64,000 bases of DNA from assembly GCF_046483665.1 (NCBI RefSeq), contig NZ_JAWOCR010000004.1, positions 1 through 64,000 of the forward strand, written 5' to 3'. The position numbers and the translations under genes are program-made. This DNA is from Thiohalophilus sp046483665 (GTDB lineage: Bacteria; Pseudomonadota; Gammaproteobacteria; UBA6429; Thiohalophilaceae). The notes under the pieces are model-generated. The model was given only the letters and a program-made list of their open reading frames with translations, ran no database searches and had not been told where the DNA came from. This document shows, piece by piece, positions 26,885 through 35,317 of this stretch (the stretch's first letter is position 1; the number at the start of each line of letters is the position of its first letter).

Positions 26885-26903
26885 TGGTGGAGAGGTAGGG
26901 ATT
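26885..26903 (-). other. Fragment resembling the 3' end of tRNA-Ser
   Basis: TGGTGGAGAGGTAGGGATT closely matches the 3' end of the nearby tRNA-Ser gene (TGGCGGAGAGGGAGGGATT at 27065) with two differences. As in the tRNA-Ser copy, a hairpin terminator follows on the minus strand. The rest of the tRNA is missing. It may be a remnant of a duplicated tRNA or of an integration event. Confidence 0.55.
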
Positions 26904-27030
26904 GTCTCGTGGCCTTCCCTGGCCCCTCGCCCTTCGGGCGCCGTCGCTATCGCTCCGGCGACCAAATTTGCTGTCCTGCAAATTTGTCGAACCTCGGGGT
27001 TCTCATCAAAGCGTCCTTCATCACCAAAAT

Positions 27031-27062
27031 AAAAAAAGGAGGCACAAGGCCTCCTTTTTTTA
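27031..27062 (-). terminator. Rho-independent terminator after tRNA-Ser
   Basis: On the minus strand AAAAAAAGGAGGCC-TTGT-GCCTCCTTTTTTT forms a stem followed by T residues, 3 bp beyond the tRNA-Ser CCA end. The flanking A run means it could also stop plus-strand transcription. Confidence 0.85.
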
Positions 27063-27064
27063 TT

Positions 27065-27152
27065 TGGCGGAGAGGGAGGGATTCGAACCCCCGGACCGTC
27101 GCCGGTCAACGGTTTTCAAGACCGCCGCTTTCGACCACTCAGCCACCTCTCC
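27065..27152 (-). tRNA. tRNA-Ser (TGA)
   Basis: 88 nt with encoded CCA. Acceptor GGAGAGG/CCTCTCC, anticodon loop CTTGAAA (TGA), a long variable arm as expected for Ser, and T loop GGTTCGAATCC. It reads UCA codons. Confidence 0.96.
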
Positions 27153-27365
27153 AAAACACAGTTACGAGGTACGAGGTTTTACTCGTCACTCGGCCCTCCG
27201 GCCCTCGTCCCTTTATTCGAGGGGGCGAAGAATACCCTATGAAAGGCCAAGTTTCCAGAGGGGCGGGGACCTGAAATCGGGGACAATAGCTTGATATCGG
27301 GAACTAATCAGGTATCCTGTAGTCTATTAGTCAGGTTTGAATTCTACATTTAAGGATGGGTTAAA

Positions 27366-28028
27366 ATGTATCAAGAACGCACTGCTACCCGACCGCTTGA
27401 GTCGGCGTTTGAGACCAACAAGGTATTACGCAATACCTACGCCCTGCTGTCCATGACCTTGCTCTTCAGTGCTCTGATGGCAGCGATCAGTGTGGTCTCG
27501 CAGGTTTCTTATGGTATCGGGCTGATCGCGACGATTGCCGCGATTGTGATGCTCTGGTTCGTCCTGCCACGTACCGCCAATTCGGCCACCGGGATTCCGG
27601 TCATTTTCGCCATCACGGGGCTGCTGGGCTTCGGGCTGGGGCCGGTTGTGGGCTATTACCTGGCCGCCAACCCGACGATTGTGATGACCGCGCTGGGTGG
27701 TACCGCCGTGATCTTCCTTGGCCTGTCCGCCTATGCGCTGACCACGCGCAAGGACTTCAGCTTCCTGGCGGGTTTCCTGTTTGTCGGCTTTTTCGTGGTC
27801 CTGGCCGCGGCGCTGGCGAATATCTTCCTTGAGATTCCGGCCCTGTTTCTGGCCGTGAACGCCGCCATCGTCCTGATCATGAGCGGTTTTATCCTGTTCC
27901 AGACCTCCTCCATTATTCATGGCGGTGAAACCAACTACATCATGGCCACGGCAGGGATTTTCCTGTCACTGCTGAACATGTTCCAGGCGCTTCTGCACCT
28001 GCTGGGCGCGTTCGGCGGCAACGACTGA
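27366..28028 (+). CDS. Bax inhibitor-1/YccA family membrane protein
   Basis: 220 residues with seven hydrophobic helices starting near residue 24 after a short cytoplasmic N terminus containing NKVLRNTYALLSMTL, typical of the family. In E. coli YccA modulates FtsH-dependent degradation of SecY; other homologues leak calcium or protons. Which applies here is open. A strong terminator follows at 28050, so it is probably monocistronic. Confidence 0.9.
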   Translation: MYQERTATRPLESAFETNKVLRNTYALLSMTLLFSALMAAISVVSQVSYGIGLIATIAAIVMLWFVLPRTANSATGIPVIFAITGLLGFGLGPVVGYYLAANPTIVMTALGGTAVIFLGLSAYALTTRKDFSFLAGFLFVGFFVVLAAALANIFLEIPALFLAVNAAIVLIMSGFILFQTSSIIHGGETNYIMATAGIFLSLLNMFQALLHLLGAFGGND

Positions 28029-28049
28029 GTCGCTTGCCCGAGCTGTGCT

Positions 28050-28079
28050 AAAAGCCCCGAAATATCGGGGCTTTTTTTG
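28050..28079 (+). terminator. Rho-independent terminator after the YccA-like gene
   Basis: AAAGCCCCGA-AATA-TCGGGGCTTTTTTT: a long stem followed by a T run, 22 bp after the stop codon. Confidence 0.92.
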
Positions 28080-28144
28080 GTCTGAAACAGGCCCCGGACG
28101 GTGAGAAAATAACCGTTCCAGGCGGATTAACAAGGAGGCTTCAA

Positions 28145-28330
28145 ATGGGCTGGGAAAAAATCGGCACCGCAATTTTGCTCGGTGCCATGCTGATTTTCAT
28201 CTTTCCGCGCATGCGTCATGCGCTCAACAACGCCCCCAAGGGGACCGCCGAGGACTGGAAGGGCTTTCTGTTGCCCATCGCCCTGGTCGTGGGCTTCGTG
28301 GTGCTGCTGATTCTCCTGGTTAAAGGTTAA
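28145..28330 (+). CDS. Small two-helix membrane protein, hypothetical
   Basis: 61 residues with two hydrophobic segments (~7-20 and ~44-60) separated by a charged loop containing FPRMRHALNNAP. A good AAGGAGG box stands 8 bp before the ATG at 28145, which supports translation despite its small size. I do not recognise a named family. It converges on serS with a 7 bp gap. Confidence 0.8.
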   Translation: MGWEKIGTAILLGAMLIFIFPRMRHALNNAPKGTAEDWKGFLLPIALVVGFVVLLILLVKG

Positions 28331-28337
28331 TCATCAT

Positions 28338-29612
28338 CTATCCCAGTTGCTGCAGCCCGCCCATATAGGGTTGCAGTGCTGCCGGGACGGCGACCCGGCC
28401 GCCCGCGTCCTGATAGTTTTCCAGAATCGCCACCAGCGTGCGCCCGACCGCCAGGCCGGAGCCATTAAGGGTGTGTACCAGCTCGGGCTTGTTCGTCCCG
28501 GGGTTGCGCCAGCGGGCCCTGAGCCGGCGGGCCTGGAAGTCTTCGAAGTTGCTGCAGGAGGAGATCTCGCGATATTTGCCCTGCCCCGGCAGCCAGACCT
28601 CCAGATCGTATGTCCGCGAGGCGGAAAAGCCGATATCCCCCGTACACAGATCGACCACCCGGTACGGCAGTTCCAGTCGCTGTAACACCGCTTCGGCATG
28701 GCCGGTAAGCTCCTCATGGGCGGCCAGCGACTCCGCCGGGCGCACAACCTGCACCAGCTCCACCTTCTCGAACTGATGCTGGCGAATCATGCCCCGGGTA
28801 TCCTTGCCGTAGGAGCCGGCCTCACTGCGAAAACAGGGCGTATGCGCCACGTATTTGCGCGGCATGAATTCGTCTTCAATGATGACATCGCGCACGATGT
28901 TGGTCACCGGCACCTCGGCGGTGGGAATCAGGTAAAAGTCCTGCTCATGATCCAGCTTGAACAGATCTGCCTCGAATTTGGGTAACTGGCCGGTGCCGCG
29001 CAGACTTTCCGCGTTGACGATATACGGCACGTAGGTTTCGGTATAACCGTGTTCGCGGGTGTGCAAATCGAGCATGAACTGGATCAATGCCCGGTGCAGC
29101 CGGGCGATACCGCCGCTCATGACGGCAAAGCGGGAACCGGTCAACCTGGCGGCGGTATCAAAGTCGAGCCCGCCGATCTGCTCGCCCAGATCCACATGAT
29201 CTTTTGGATCAAAACCGAATTCGCGCGGCTTGCCCCAGCGGCGGAGCTCCAGATTATCGTTTTCATTCCTGCCGTCGGGAACATCGGCCTGCGGGATATT
29301 CGGGATGCCGAGCAGAATCGTATCCAGTTGCTGCTGGATCTCCTGTAGCTGCGTTTCGGCCGCCTTCAGCCTGTCACCCAGATCGGCCACAGCTTCCAGG
29401 ATCGGCGCGGCATCCTCGCCTTTGGCCTTGGCCTGGCCGATGGCTTTGGAGCGGGTATTACGTTCGGCCTGCAGCTCCTGGGTCTTTACCTGCAGTTGCT
29501 TGCGCTGCTCTTCCAGCGACTCGATCGTTTCGGTCTCCAGTTGATAACCACGGCGAGCCAGTTGCGTGGCACAGCCTTGCAAATCATTCCGTAAGCGTTT
29601 GGGATCCAGCAT
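28338..29612 (-). CDS. serS: Seryl-tRNA synthetase
   Basis: 424 residues. Charges tRNA-Ser (and tRNA-Sec) with serine. The N-terminal coiled-coil arm (~28-105) with LQVKTQELQAERNTRSKAIGQ binds the long variable arm of tRNA-Ser. The class II motifs are visible: motif 2 TPCFRSEAGSYGKDTRGMIR (~258-277) and motif 3 with GRTLVAILENYQ near 387-398. It follows the crcB-DUF190 pair by 14 bp on the same strand. A tRNA-Ser gene lies 1.2 kb away. Confidence 0.98.
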   Translation of the reverse strand: MLDPKRLRNDLQGCATQLARRGYQLETETIESLEEQRKQLQVKTQELQAERNTRSKAIGQAKAKGEDAAPILEAVADLGDRLKAAETQLQEIQQQLDTILLGIPNIPQADVPDGRNENDNLELRRWGKPREFGFDPKDHVDLGEQIGGLDFDTAARLTGSRFAVMSGGIARLHRALIQFMLDLHTREHGYTETYVPYIVNAESLRGTGQLPKFEADLFKLDHEQDFYLIPTAEVPVTNIVRDVIIEDEFMPRKYVAHTPCFRSEAGSYGKDTRGMIRQHQFEKVELVQVVRPAESLAAHEELTGHAEAVLQRLELPYRVVDLCTGDIGFSASRTYDLEVWLPGQGKYREISSCSNFEDFQARRLRARWRNPGTNKPELVHTLNGSGLAVGRTLVAILENYQDAGGRVAVPAALQPYMGGLQQLG

Positions 29613-29626
29613 AGAAAACCTTTTGT

Positions 29627-29935
29627 TTATTGAGCATTGACCCGGGCATCCCAGGTGACGATATGGCCGGGTTTAATAAATTCATTGAGATGTTCCACGA
29701 TCAGCCCGGCTTTCTCCGGTGTATCGAAAAACTCGACGACGATGGGCGAATTGAGTGACAAATCGAGCAAACCGGAGTGATGTATCTCGCCGGATTCCCC
29801 GAATCCGGAAATCCCGCGAAACACGGTTACGCCACTGGCTTTTTCCCAGTCATGCAGACGCCGCACCAGGGTGTCGAGCTGGGCCTCGCCTTCGGTCAGA
29901 TAGATTCTGACCATGGTGACCGCTGTGTGATTCAT
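29627..29935 (-). CDS. DUF190 family protein
   Basis: 102 residues from the ATG at 29935, which overlaps the crcB stop (ATGA); the frame extends ten codons further but that region belongs to crcB. DUF190 proteins resemble PII-like ferredoxin-fold proteins and are commonly encoded with CrcB. The conserved core VRIYLTEGEAQ and GFRG-like segment VFRGISGFGESGEIH are present. A regulatory role for the CrcB channel is plausible but unproven. Confidence 0.88.
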   Translation of the reverse strand: MNHTAVTMVRIYLTEGEAQLDTLVRRLHDWEKASGVTVFRGISGFGESGEIHHSGLLDLSLNSPIVVEFFDTPEKAGLIVEHLNEFIKPGHIVTWDARVNAQ

Positions 29936-30306
29936 ACCTGACGTCCTCCCAACATTCCCAGCCACGCGGCAAACAGGCAGAGCGTAACACTGAGCAGGAT
30001 ATTCAGCCCCGCCCTGAGCAAAGCGCCGTTTTCAATCAGATTCAGTGTTTCCAGTGAAAAGGTCGAAAACGTGGTAAAGGCTCCCAGCAAACCAACCAGT
30101 AACAGCGCCCGCCATTCAGGCCCCAGGCTGGCCCGCTCAAGCAATATAATATAAACAAAGCCCATCAACAGCGAGCCCAGCACATTGACGCTCAGCGTGC
30201 CGTAGGGAAAATCGCGCCCCAACAGTTGATGGACGCCACCGGAGAGCGTAAACCGCAGCACCGAACCAATGGCACCGCCCACGGCAATGGCCAGAATCTG
30301 CAACAC
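29932..30306 (-). CDS. crcB: CrcB/Fluc fluoride ion channel
   Basis: 124 residues, GTG start at 30306 with GGAG about ten bases upstream. It exports fluoride across the inner membrane as an antiparallel dimer. Four hydrophobic helices are present, with the family signatures GGAIGSVLRF (~9-18), YGTLSVNVLGS with its conserved Asn (~35-45) and GFLGAFTTFSTFS-like GLLGAFTTFSTFS (~72-84), which holds the phenylalanine box and sodium site. I could not recognise a fluoride riboswitch upstream. Confidence 0.94.
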   Translation of the reverse strand: MLQILAIAVGGAIGSVLRFTLSGGVHQLLGRDFPYGTLSVNVLGSLLMGFVYIILLERASLGPEWRALLLVGLLGAFTTFSTFSLETLNLIENGALLRAGLNILLSVTLCLFAAWLGMLGGRQV

Positions 30307-30672
30307 CCAGGAATCTCCGGAATGAAAAGGCGCATGATAATCAAAATCCGACAGCCCGGCAAAACCGCTATCGTGGTCCCAGGCCGAGGGTCACGCTTGC
30401 TGTGTCACCACAGGGCGCACCGAAGTCACTGAATACTCCGGAAACACCTGAACAGGGGTTCCGTATACAAGCCCGGAGAGATTACTTCGTCACTTTTTCC
30501 TCGCAATGACCTCTCTATTTTTAGTCATTGCCAGTGAAGCGAAGCAATCTTTCGAACAAAGTGATCAGCTATTCTCAGCCCTTGATTCAAACGCTACAGA
30601 CTGGCCTTGCGATGTTGCCAGTGCCTTCGGTGTGTTCGGTGATCACTCTGGCACTGAACTATTACGTCCCAC
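30307..30672. other. Intergenic region between rarA and crcB
   Basis: 366 bp with no convincing gene. The right half is taken by a family-B palindromic repeat (listed separately). The part next to crcB should hold its promoter. Confidence 0.5.
30456..30575. repeat. Palindromic repeat, family B copy 2 (CATTGCGAG type)
   Basis: GAGAGATTACTTCGTCAC, TCCTCGCAATGACCTCTCT, then AGTCATTGCCAGTGAAGC and GAAGCAATCTTTCGAACAAA. It closely matches the inner part of the copy at 24750-24888, including the order and the AACAAAGTGATC tail. Confidence 0.78.
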
Positions 30673-32040
30673 TCAATCCGATCCACGCGCTTTTTTGTCC
30701 AGCTCGCGCAAATGGGCCAGCTTCTCGGCGATCTTGATCTCCAGACCACGATCCACCGGGTAATAATAGCGCCGTTCACCGAAGCTCTCGGGGAAATAGG
30801 TCTCACCCGCCGCGTAGGCTTCGGGTTCATCATGGGCGTAACGATAGGCCTTGCCGTAGCCCAGCTCTTTCATCAAACGGGTCGGCGCATTACGCAGATG
30901 AATGGGAACCTCGTCCGAACCGCCCTGCTGGACATCTGCCCGGGCCTGATTGAAAGCGGTATAGACCGCATTGCTCTTGGGCGCGCAGGCCATAAAAATC
31001 ACCGCCTGGGCGATGGTCAGCTCTCCTTCGGGGCTGCCCAGTCGATCCTGCACATCCCAGGCATGCAGCGCCATCGTCAGCGCGCGCGGATCGGCGTTGC
31101 CGATATCCTCACTCGCCATGCGCACCACCCGCCGGGCGATATACAAGGGATCGCAGCCCCCGTCGATCATGCGCACGAACCAGTACAGGGCGGCATCCGG
31201 ATCAGAACCGCGCACGGATTTATGCAAGGCGGAGATTTGATCGTAAAAGGCTTCGCCCTGCTTGTCGAAACGACGCATCCCGCTGCCCAGCACTTCCGCC
31301 AGGGTCTGCTGCGTAATCCGGGCACGACCATCGACTTCCTCGGCCAGCTCGGACGCAATCTCGAGTAAATTGAGCGCACGCCGGGCATCGCCATCGGCCG
31401 CCTCGGCCAGTCGCTGCAGCAGTTCGGGGGCAATTTCCAGGTGCCACTGCGCCAGCCCGCGTTGCCCATCAGCCAGTGCCCGTTGAACCACCTGCAGAAT
31501 GTCGTCACTGTCCAGTGCCTTGAGCACATAGACCCGGGCCCGCGATAACAGGGCATTGTTCAGTTCAAAGGAAGGGTTTTCGGTAGTGGCGCCGATGAAA
31601 GTGACGGTGCCGTTTTCCACATAGGGCAAAAACGCATCCTGCTGGGATTTGTTAAAACGATGTACCTCGTCGACAAACAGCACACTGGGCCGGTTCTGTT
31701 GTTGCTGTACCTCCCGGGCCCGGGCTATAGCGGCACGGATCTCCTTGACGCCGGAGAGTACCGCCGAAATGCTGAGAAACTGTGCATCGCAATAACGGGC
31801 GATCATCCGCGCCAGCGTGGTTTTACCCGTGCCGGGCGGACCCCAGAAAATCATCGAATGCAACTTGCCCGATTCGATGGCCTGACGCAGGGGTTTGTTT
31901 TGTGCCAGTAAATGGCCCTGCCCGGCGATCTCCTCCAGTGACTGCGGCCGCATGCGATCCGCCAGCGGCCGCCAGGCCAGTTCAGTGCCGGACTGATCGC
32001 TCTGGCTGTCGGAATGGAACATATCGGGGGTGTCGGGCAT
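30673..32040 (-). CDS. rarA: Replication-associated recombination protein A (AAA+ ATPase)
   Basis: 455 residues from the ATG at 32040 (a TTG lies two codons earlier). RarA/MgsA acts at stalled replication forks with SSB. Walker A GPPGTGKTT (~69-77), Walker B FVDEVHRF, sensor 1 ATTENPSF, and the C-terminal tetramerisation domain ending in FPESFGERRYYYP, a well-conserved family segment, are all present. It sits between lolA and serS as in E. coli, here with crcB-DUF190 inserted. Confidence 0.97.
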   Translation of the reverse strand: MPDTPDMFHSDSQSDQSGTELAWRPLADRMRPQSLEEIAGQGHLLAQNKPLRQAIESGKLHSMIFWGPPGTGKTTLARMIARYCDAQFLSISAVLSGVKEIRAAIARAREVQQQQNRPSVLFVDEVHRFNKSQQDAFLPYVENGTVTFIGATTENPSFELNNALLSRARVYVLKALDSDDILQVVQRALADGQRGLAQWHLEIAPELLQRLAEAADGDARRALNLLEIASELAEEVDGRARITQQTLAEVLGSGMRRFDKQGEAFYDQISALHKSVRGSDPDAALYWFVRMIDGGCDPLYIARRVVRMASEDIGNADPRALTMALHAWDVQDRLGSPEGELTIAQAVIFMACAPKSNAVYTAFNQARADVQQGGSDEVPIHLRNAPTRLMKELGYGKAYRYAHDEPEAYAAGETYFPESFGERRYYYPVDRGLEIKIAEKLAHLRELDKKARGSD

Positions 32041-32212
32041 CGTCAATCAGATCGTTGTGGAGCCATTACGACTTATTAGCCGCGTTAAGATCATTCAATC
32101 ACCGAAACAGTTAAATAAACAATTTATTTGCTGATAATCGATATCTTTAGTGCTTTCGGTGTATTCATTGTCAGCAGTGCTTATGTTAGTGAATCAGTCC
32201 CGTTGCACTAAC

Positions 32213-32824
32213 TTATTGTTCGATGATATCCACGCCAGGCGGTGGTGTAAAACGGAAGGTCTCGGCCGAAAAGGTGGGGTTGCGGCGGATGTCATCGAAT
32301 TCCAGTCGGGTAACTCGACCAAAACCGTCTTTCAGTTCCATAATACGAATTTGCTCGTCGTCGAAGCCCAGCTGGATCTCTTCGAACTGGTTTTCGGGAC
32401 TTCGGGGAACCAGACGAAACCAGCTCAGTTCGCCTTCATCGGTGTACTCCTGGATCCGATACTGACGTTGCAGATCCCCGGGGCTACTGAGGATCATAGC
32501 CGGCGAATCGCGTAGCAAATCGTTTTGCTGTTTGACGATAATCTGTTCCAGATCGACATCATAAGACCACAGTTTTTCCCCATCGGCAATATAGAGCTGC
32601 TCATACGGTCGGGTATATTCAAGATAAAACCGATCCGGACGTTTAATCTTGATAATGCCGTGACTTTCCTCTTCAAGCTCCTGCTCGGGACTGAACAGTC
32701 GCTGGACAAAACTGGCTTCGAAACTGTCCAGATTGCTGAAATAATCCTCGATGGACGGCGCGGCCTGAGTCGCTGCGCTGAATATCATGCTGGCTATTAC
32801 GCTGATCACAATTCGTTTTAACAT
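32213..32824 (-). CDS. lolA: Outer-membrane lipoprotein carrier protein
   Basis: 203 residues with a Sec signal peptide (~1-21, cut after TQAA). LolA is the periplasmic chaperone that takes lipoproteins from LolCDE to LolB. The mature part has the LolA start SIEDYFSNLDSFEASFVQ and the RPDRFYLEYTRPYEQLYIADGEKLW core that forms the hydrophobic cavity. It is encoded between ftsK and rarA, the usual gammaproteobacterial order. Confidence 0.96.
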   Translation of the reverse strand: MLKRIVISVIASMIFSAATQAAPSIEDYFSNLDSFEASFVQRLFSPEQELEEESHGIIKIKRPDRFYLEYTRPYEQLYIADGEKLWSYDVDLEQIIVKQQNDLLRDSPAMILSSPGDLQRQYRIQEYTDEGELSWFRLVPRSPENQFEEIQLGFDDEQIRIMELKDGFGRVTRLEFDDIRRNPTFSAETFRFTPPPGVDIIEQ

Positions 32825-32937
32825 AATGGACTATTTCTCTTGTTCGTTTTTCAGCACAGCGGACGCTGAGGAATAATTAAGCTATCGGGTTCGCTACACT
32901 CTGTGACCCGATCTGTCCCGGGTGGTTCAAACTGTCT

Positions 32938-35253
32938 TTATTCCTTGGGCGGCGGGGGCGCCAGAACGTCGCGGTTGCCATTGGACTCCAGCGGGCCGAC
33001 GACGCCGGCCTGTTCCATCGCCTCGACCAGCCGTGCCGCGCGGTTGTAACCGATCCGCAATCGGCGCTGCACACCGGAGATGGAGGCGCGGCGAGTTTCA
33101 GTGACGATCTGGACTGCTTCGTCGTACAGGGGATCCGCTTCGGCGTCGCCGCCGCCCTCGCCGCGGTAACCGGACTCGGTTTCGGCCGGGCCATTGGTTA
33201 CTTCATCGAGGTACTGGGGCTGACCGCTTTGTTTCAGGTTCTCGACCACGTTTTGCACTTCATGATCATCAACAAAGGCGCCGTGAATCCGCACCGGCAT
33301 GCCGGTTCCCGGTGGCAGATACAACATGTCACCATGGCCCAGCAACTGCTCGGCACCCATCTGATCGAGGATCGTGCGCGAGTCGACCCGCGAGGAAACC
33401 TGGAAAGCAATTCGTGTCGGAATATTCGATTTGATCAACCCGGTAAGCACATCAACCGACGGCCGCTGAGTGGCCAGAATCAGGTGAATCCCCGAGGCGC
33501 GCGCTTTCTGGGCCAGACGGGCGATCAACTCCTCGACCTTTTTCCCGACCACCATCATCATATCCGCCAGCTCGTCGACCACCACCACGATGTAGGGCAT
33601 GGGTTGCAGTTCCTGGGCTTCCAGCTCGGAGTCGGCCGGATGCAGTGGATCGAGAATCGGTTGCCCCGCCTCTTTGGCCTCGCGCACCTTGCGATTGAAG
33701 CCGGCGATGTTGCGCACCTTGAGCGACGACATCAGCCGATACCGTTGATCCATTTCCACCACGCACCAGCGCAACGCGTTGGCGGCATCTTTCATATCGG
33801 TGACCACAGGCGCCAGCAGATGGGGAATGCCGTCGTAGATCGACAGCTCCAGCATCTTCGGGTCAATCAGAATCAGTCGCACATCACGGGGGCTGGCGTT
33901 ATACAGCAGGCTCAGGATCATAGCGTTGAGGGCGACCGATTTACCGGCACCGGTGGTCCCGGCCACCAGCAGATGCGGCATGCGCGCCAGATCGGCAACC
34001 GTGGGATTGCCGCTGATGTCCTTGCCCAGCACCAGTGTCAGAGGGGACCGGGAATCGGCAAACTCAGGCGCCTTGAAGGTATCGCTGAGGCGCACCACCT
34101 CGCGCTGCTGGTTGGGAATTTCCAGGCCAACGGTGGTTTTGCCCGGGATGACTTCCACGACTCGCACACTGACTGCTGACAGGGCCCGGGCCAGATCCTT
34201 GGCCAGGTTGGTGATCTGATTGACCTTGACCCCGGCCGCCGGTTGCAGTTCAAAACGCGTAATCACCGGGCCAGGATGGACGGCAACCACTTCTCCCTCA
34301 ATGCCAAAATCCTGCAGCTTCAACTCGACCTGGCGGCCCATGGCCTGCAGCGCTTCTTCGGAAATTTCGTTGCGGTCGCCGGGCTGGGTGTCATCCAGCA
34401 ATGACAGCGGCGGCAACGCGCCCGCCCCTTCATCGCTAAACAGGGGCACCTGCCGCTCGCGCTCGACCCGCTTGCTGGGGATCACCGGTTTTTCCTCGCG
34501 CTGGATCACCGGGGGTGAGCGTTTGGCCTCCCTGACCTTGTGCTTTTCAACTTTGGCGGTGGACTGCTGTTGATGCTGTTTGCGTGCCCGGCGTTCCCGG
34601 ATCCAGTTCACAGCACGGGTCAACGAGGCGCGCAGCGCATACAACAGGCGCAGGGTCAGCGCTCCCAGGCTGTCCATCAGCCACAACCAGGAAAGGTGGG
34701 TGAACAGGGTCACTCCGCTCAAAAACAGCGCCAGCAGTAATAATGTGGCTCCCAGAAAACTGAAAGCCGAGGCCATATTGGTGGCCACATAATCGCCCAG
34801 GATGCCCCCCGCATTGACCGGCAGCGGACTGACTCCGCCGACATCGTGCAGACTGGCGAGCCCGCAGCCGGCCAGCAGGGTCAGAATAAAGCCGCTGATC
34901 CGCAGCCCGAAGCCGCGTATATCGAAGGGCTGCATATTGCGCCGGTCGCGATACAGCCGCCAGCCGACATAGGCGACCATGATCGGAAACAGGTAGGCCA
35001 GATAACCGAACAGACTCAAAAAGACGTCAGCCAGCCAGGCGCCGGTCGGCCCCCCCAGATTGGCGATGCGCGGTTGCGCTCCGCCGCTGTGAGACCAGCC
35101 CGGATCCGCCGGATGATAGCTGGAGAGCGCCAGCAGAAAATACAGGGCGGTAAAACCGAATACATACAGCGCCCCTTCTTTGAGCGCCCGTTGCAGGTGG
35201 CTGGCCAAAGGCGGGGTCTTGGCGTCGGTGGCTGTCTTCTTGGCCTGGGGCAA
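32938..35253 (-). CDS. ftsK: DNA translocase FtsK
   Basis: 771 residues, TTG start at 35253 with AGAAGA upstream. It couples cell division to chromosome dimer resolution at dif. Four to five N-terminal helices (~25-185) anchor it at the septum; a short linker with basic and Glu-rich stretches follows. The motor has Walker A GTTGAGKS (~432) and Walker B YIVVVVDELADM. The C-terminal gamma domain (~695-765, SISGVQRRLRIGYNRAARL) recognises KOPS and touches XerD. The linker is much shorter than in E. coli FtsK (1329 residues), as in many other bacteria. Confidence 0.97.
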   Translation of the reverse strand: MPQAKKTATDAKTPPLASHLQRALKEGALYVFGFTALYFLLALSSYHPADPGWSHSGGAQPRIANLGGPTGAWLADVFLSLFGYLAYLFPIMVAYVGWRLYRDRRNMQPFDIRGFGLRISGFILTLLAGCGLASLHDVGGVSPLPVNAGGILGDYVATNMASAFSFLGATLLLLALFLSGVTLFTHLSWLWLMDSLGALTLRLLYALRASLTRAVNWIRERRARKQHQQQSTAKVEKHKVREAKRSPPVIQREEKPVIPSKRVERERQVPLFSDEGAGALPPLSLLDDTQPGDRNEISEEALQAMGRQVELKLQDFGIEGEVVAVHPGPVITRFELQPAAGVKVNQITNLAKDLARALSAVSVRVVEVIPGKTTVGLEIPNQQREVVRLSDTFKAPEFADSRSPLTLVLGKDISGNPTVADLARMPHLLVAGTTGAGKSVALNAMILSLLYNASPRDVRLILIDPKMLELSIYDGIPHLLAPVVTDMKDAANALRWCVVEMDQRYRLMSSLKVRNIAGFNRKVREAKEAGQPILDPLHPADSELEAQELQPMPYIVVVVDELADMMMVVGKKVEELIARLAQKARASGIHLILATQRPSVDVLTGLIKSNIPTRIAFQVSSRVDSRTILDQMGAEQLLGHGDMLYLPPGTGMPVRIHGAFVDDHEVQNVVENLKQSGQPQYLDEVTNGPAETESGYRGEGGGDAEADPLYDEAVQIVTETRRASISGVQRRLRIGYNRAARLVEAMEQAGVVGPLESNGNRDVLAPPPPKE

Positions 35254-35317
35254 AGTTTATCTTCTTTATGAGAAAAGTAACATAACTTACTAAATTACAA
35301 GAATAATCGCAATATAT

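Noticed and set aside
26885..26903. Second functional tRNA-Ser
   Set aside because: Only the 3' end is present; the anticodon and D arms are missing.
30307..30460. Fluoride riboswitch upstream of crcB
   Set aside because: I looked for the conserved pseudoknot motifs of the crcB RNA on the minus strand and did not find them.
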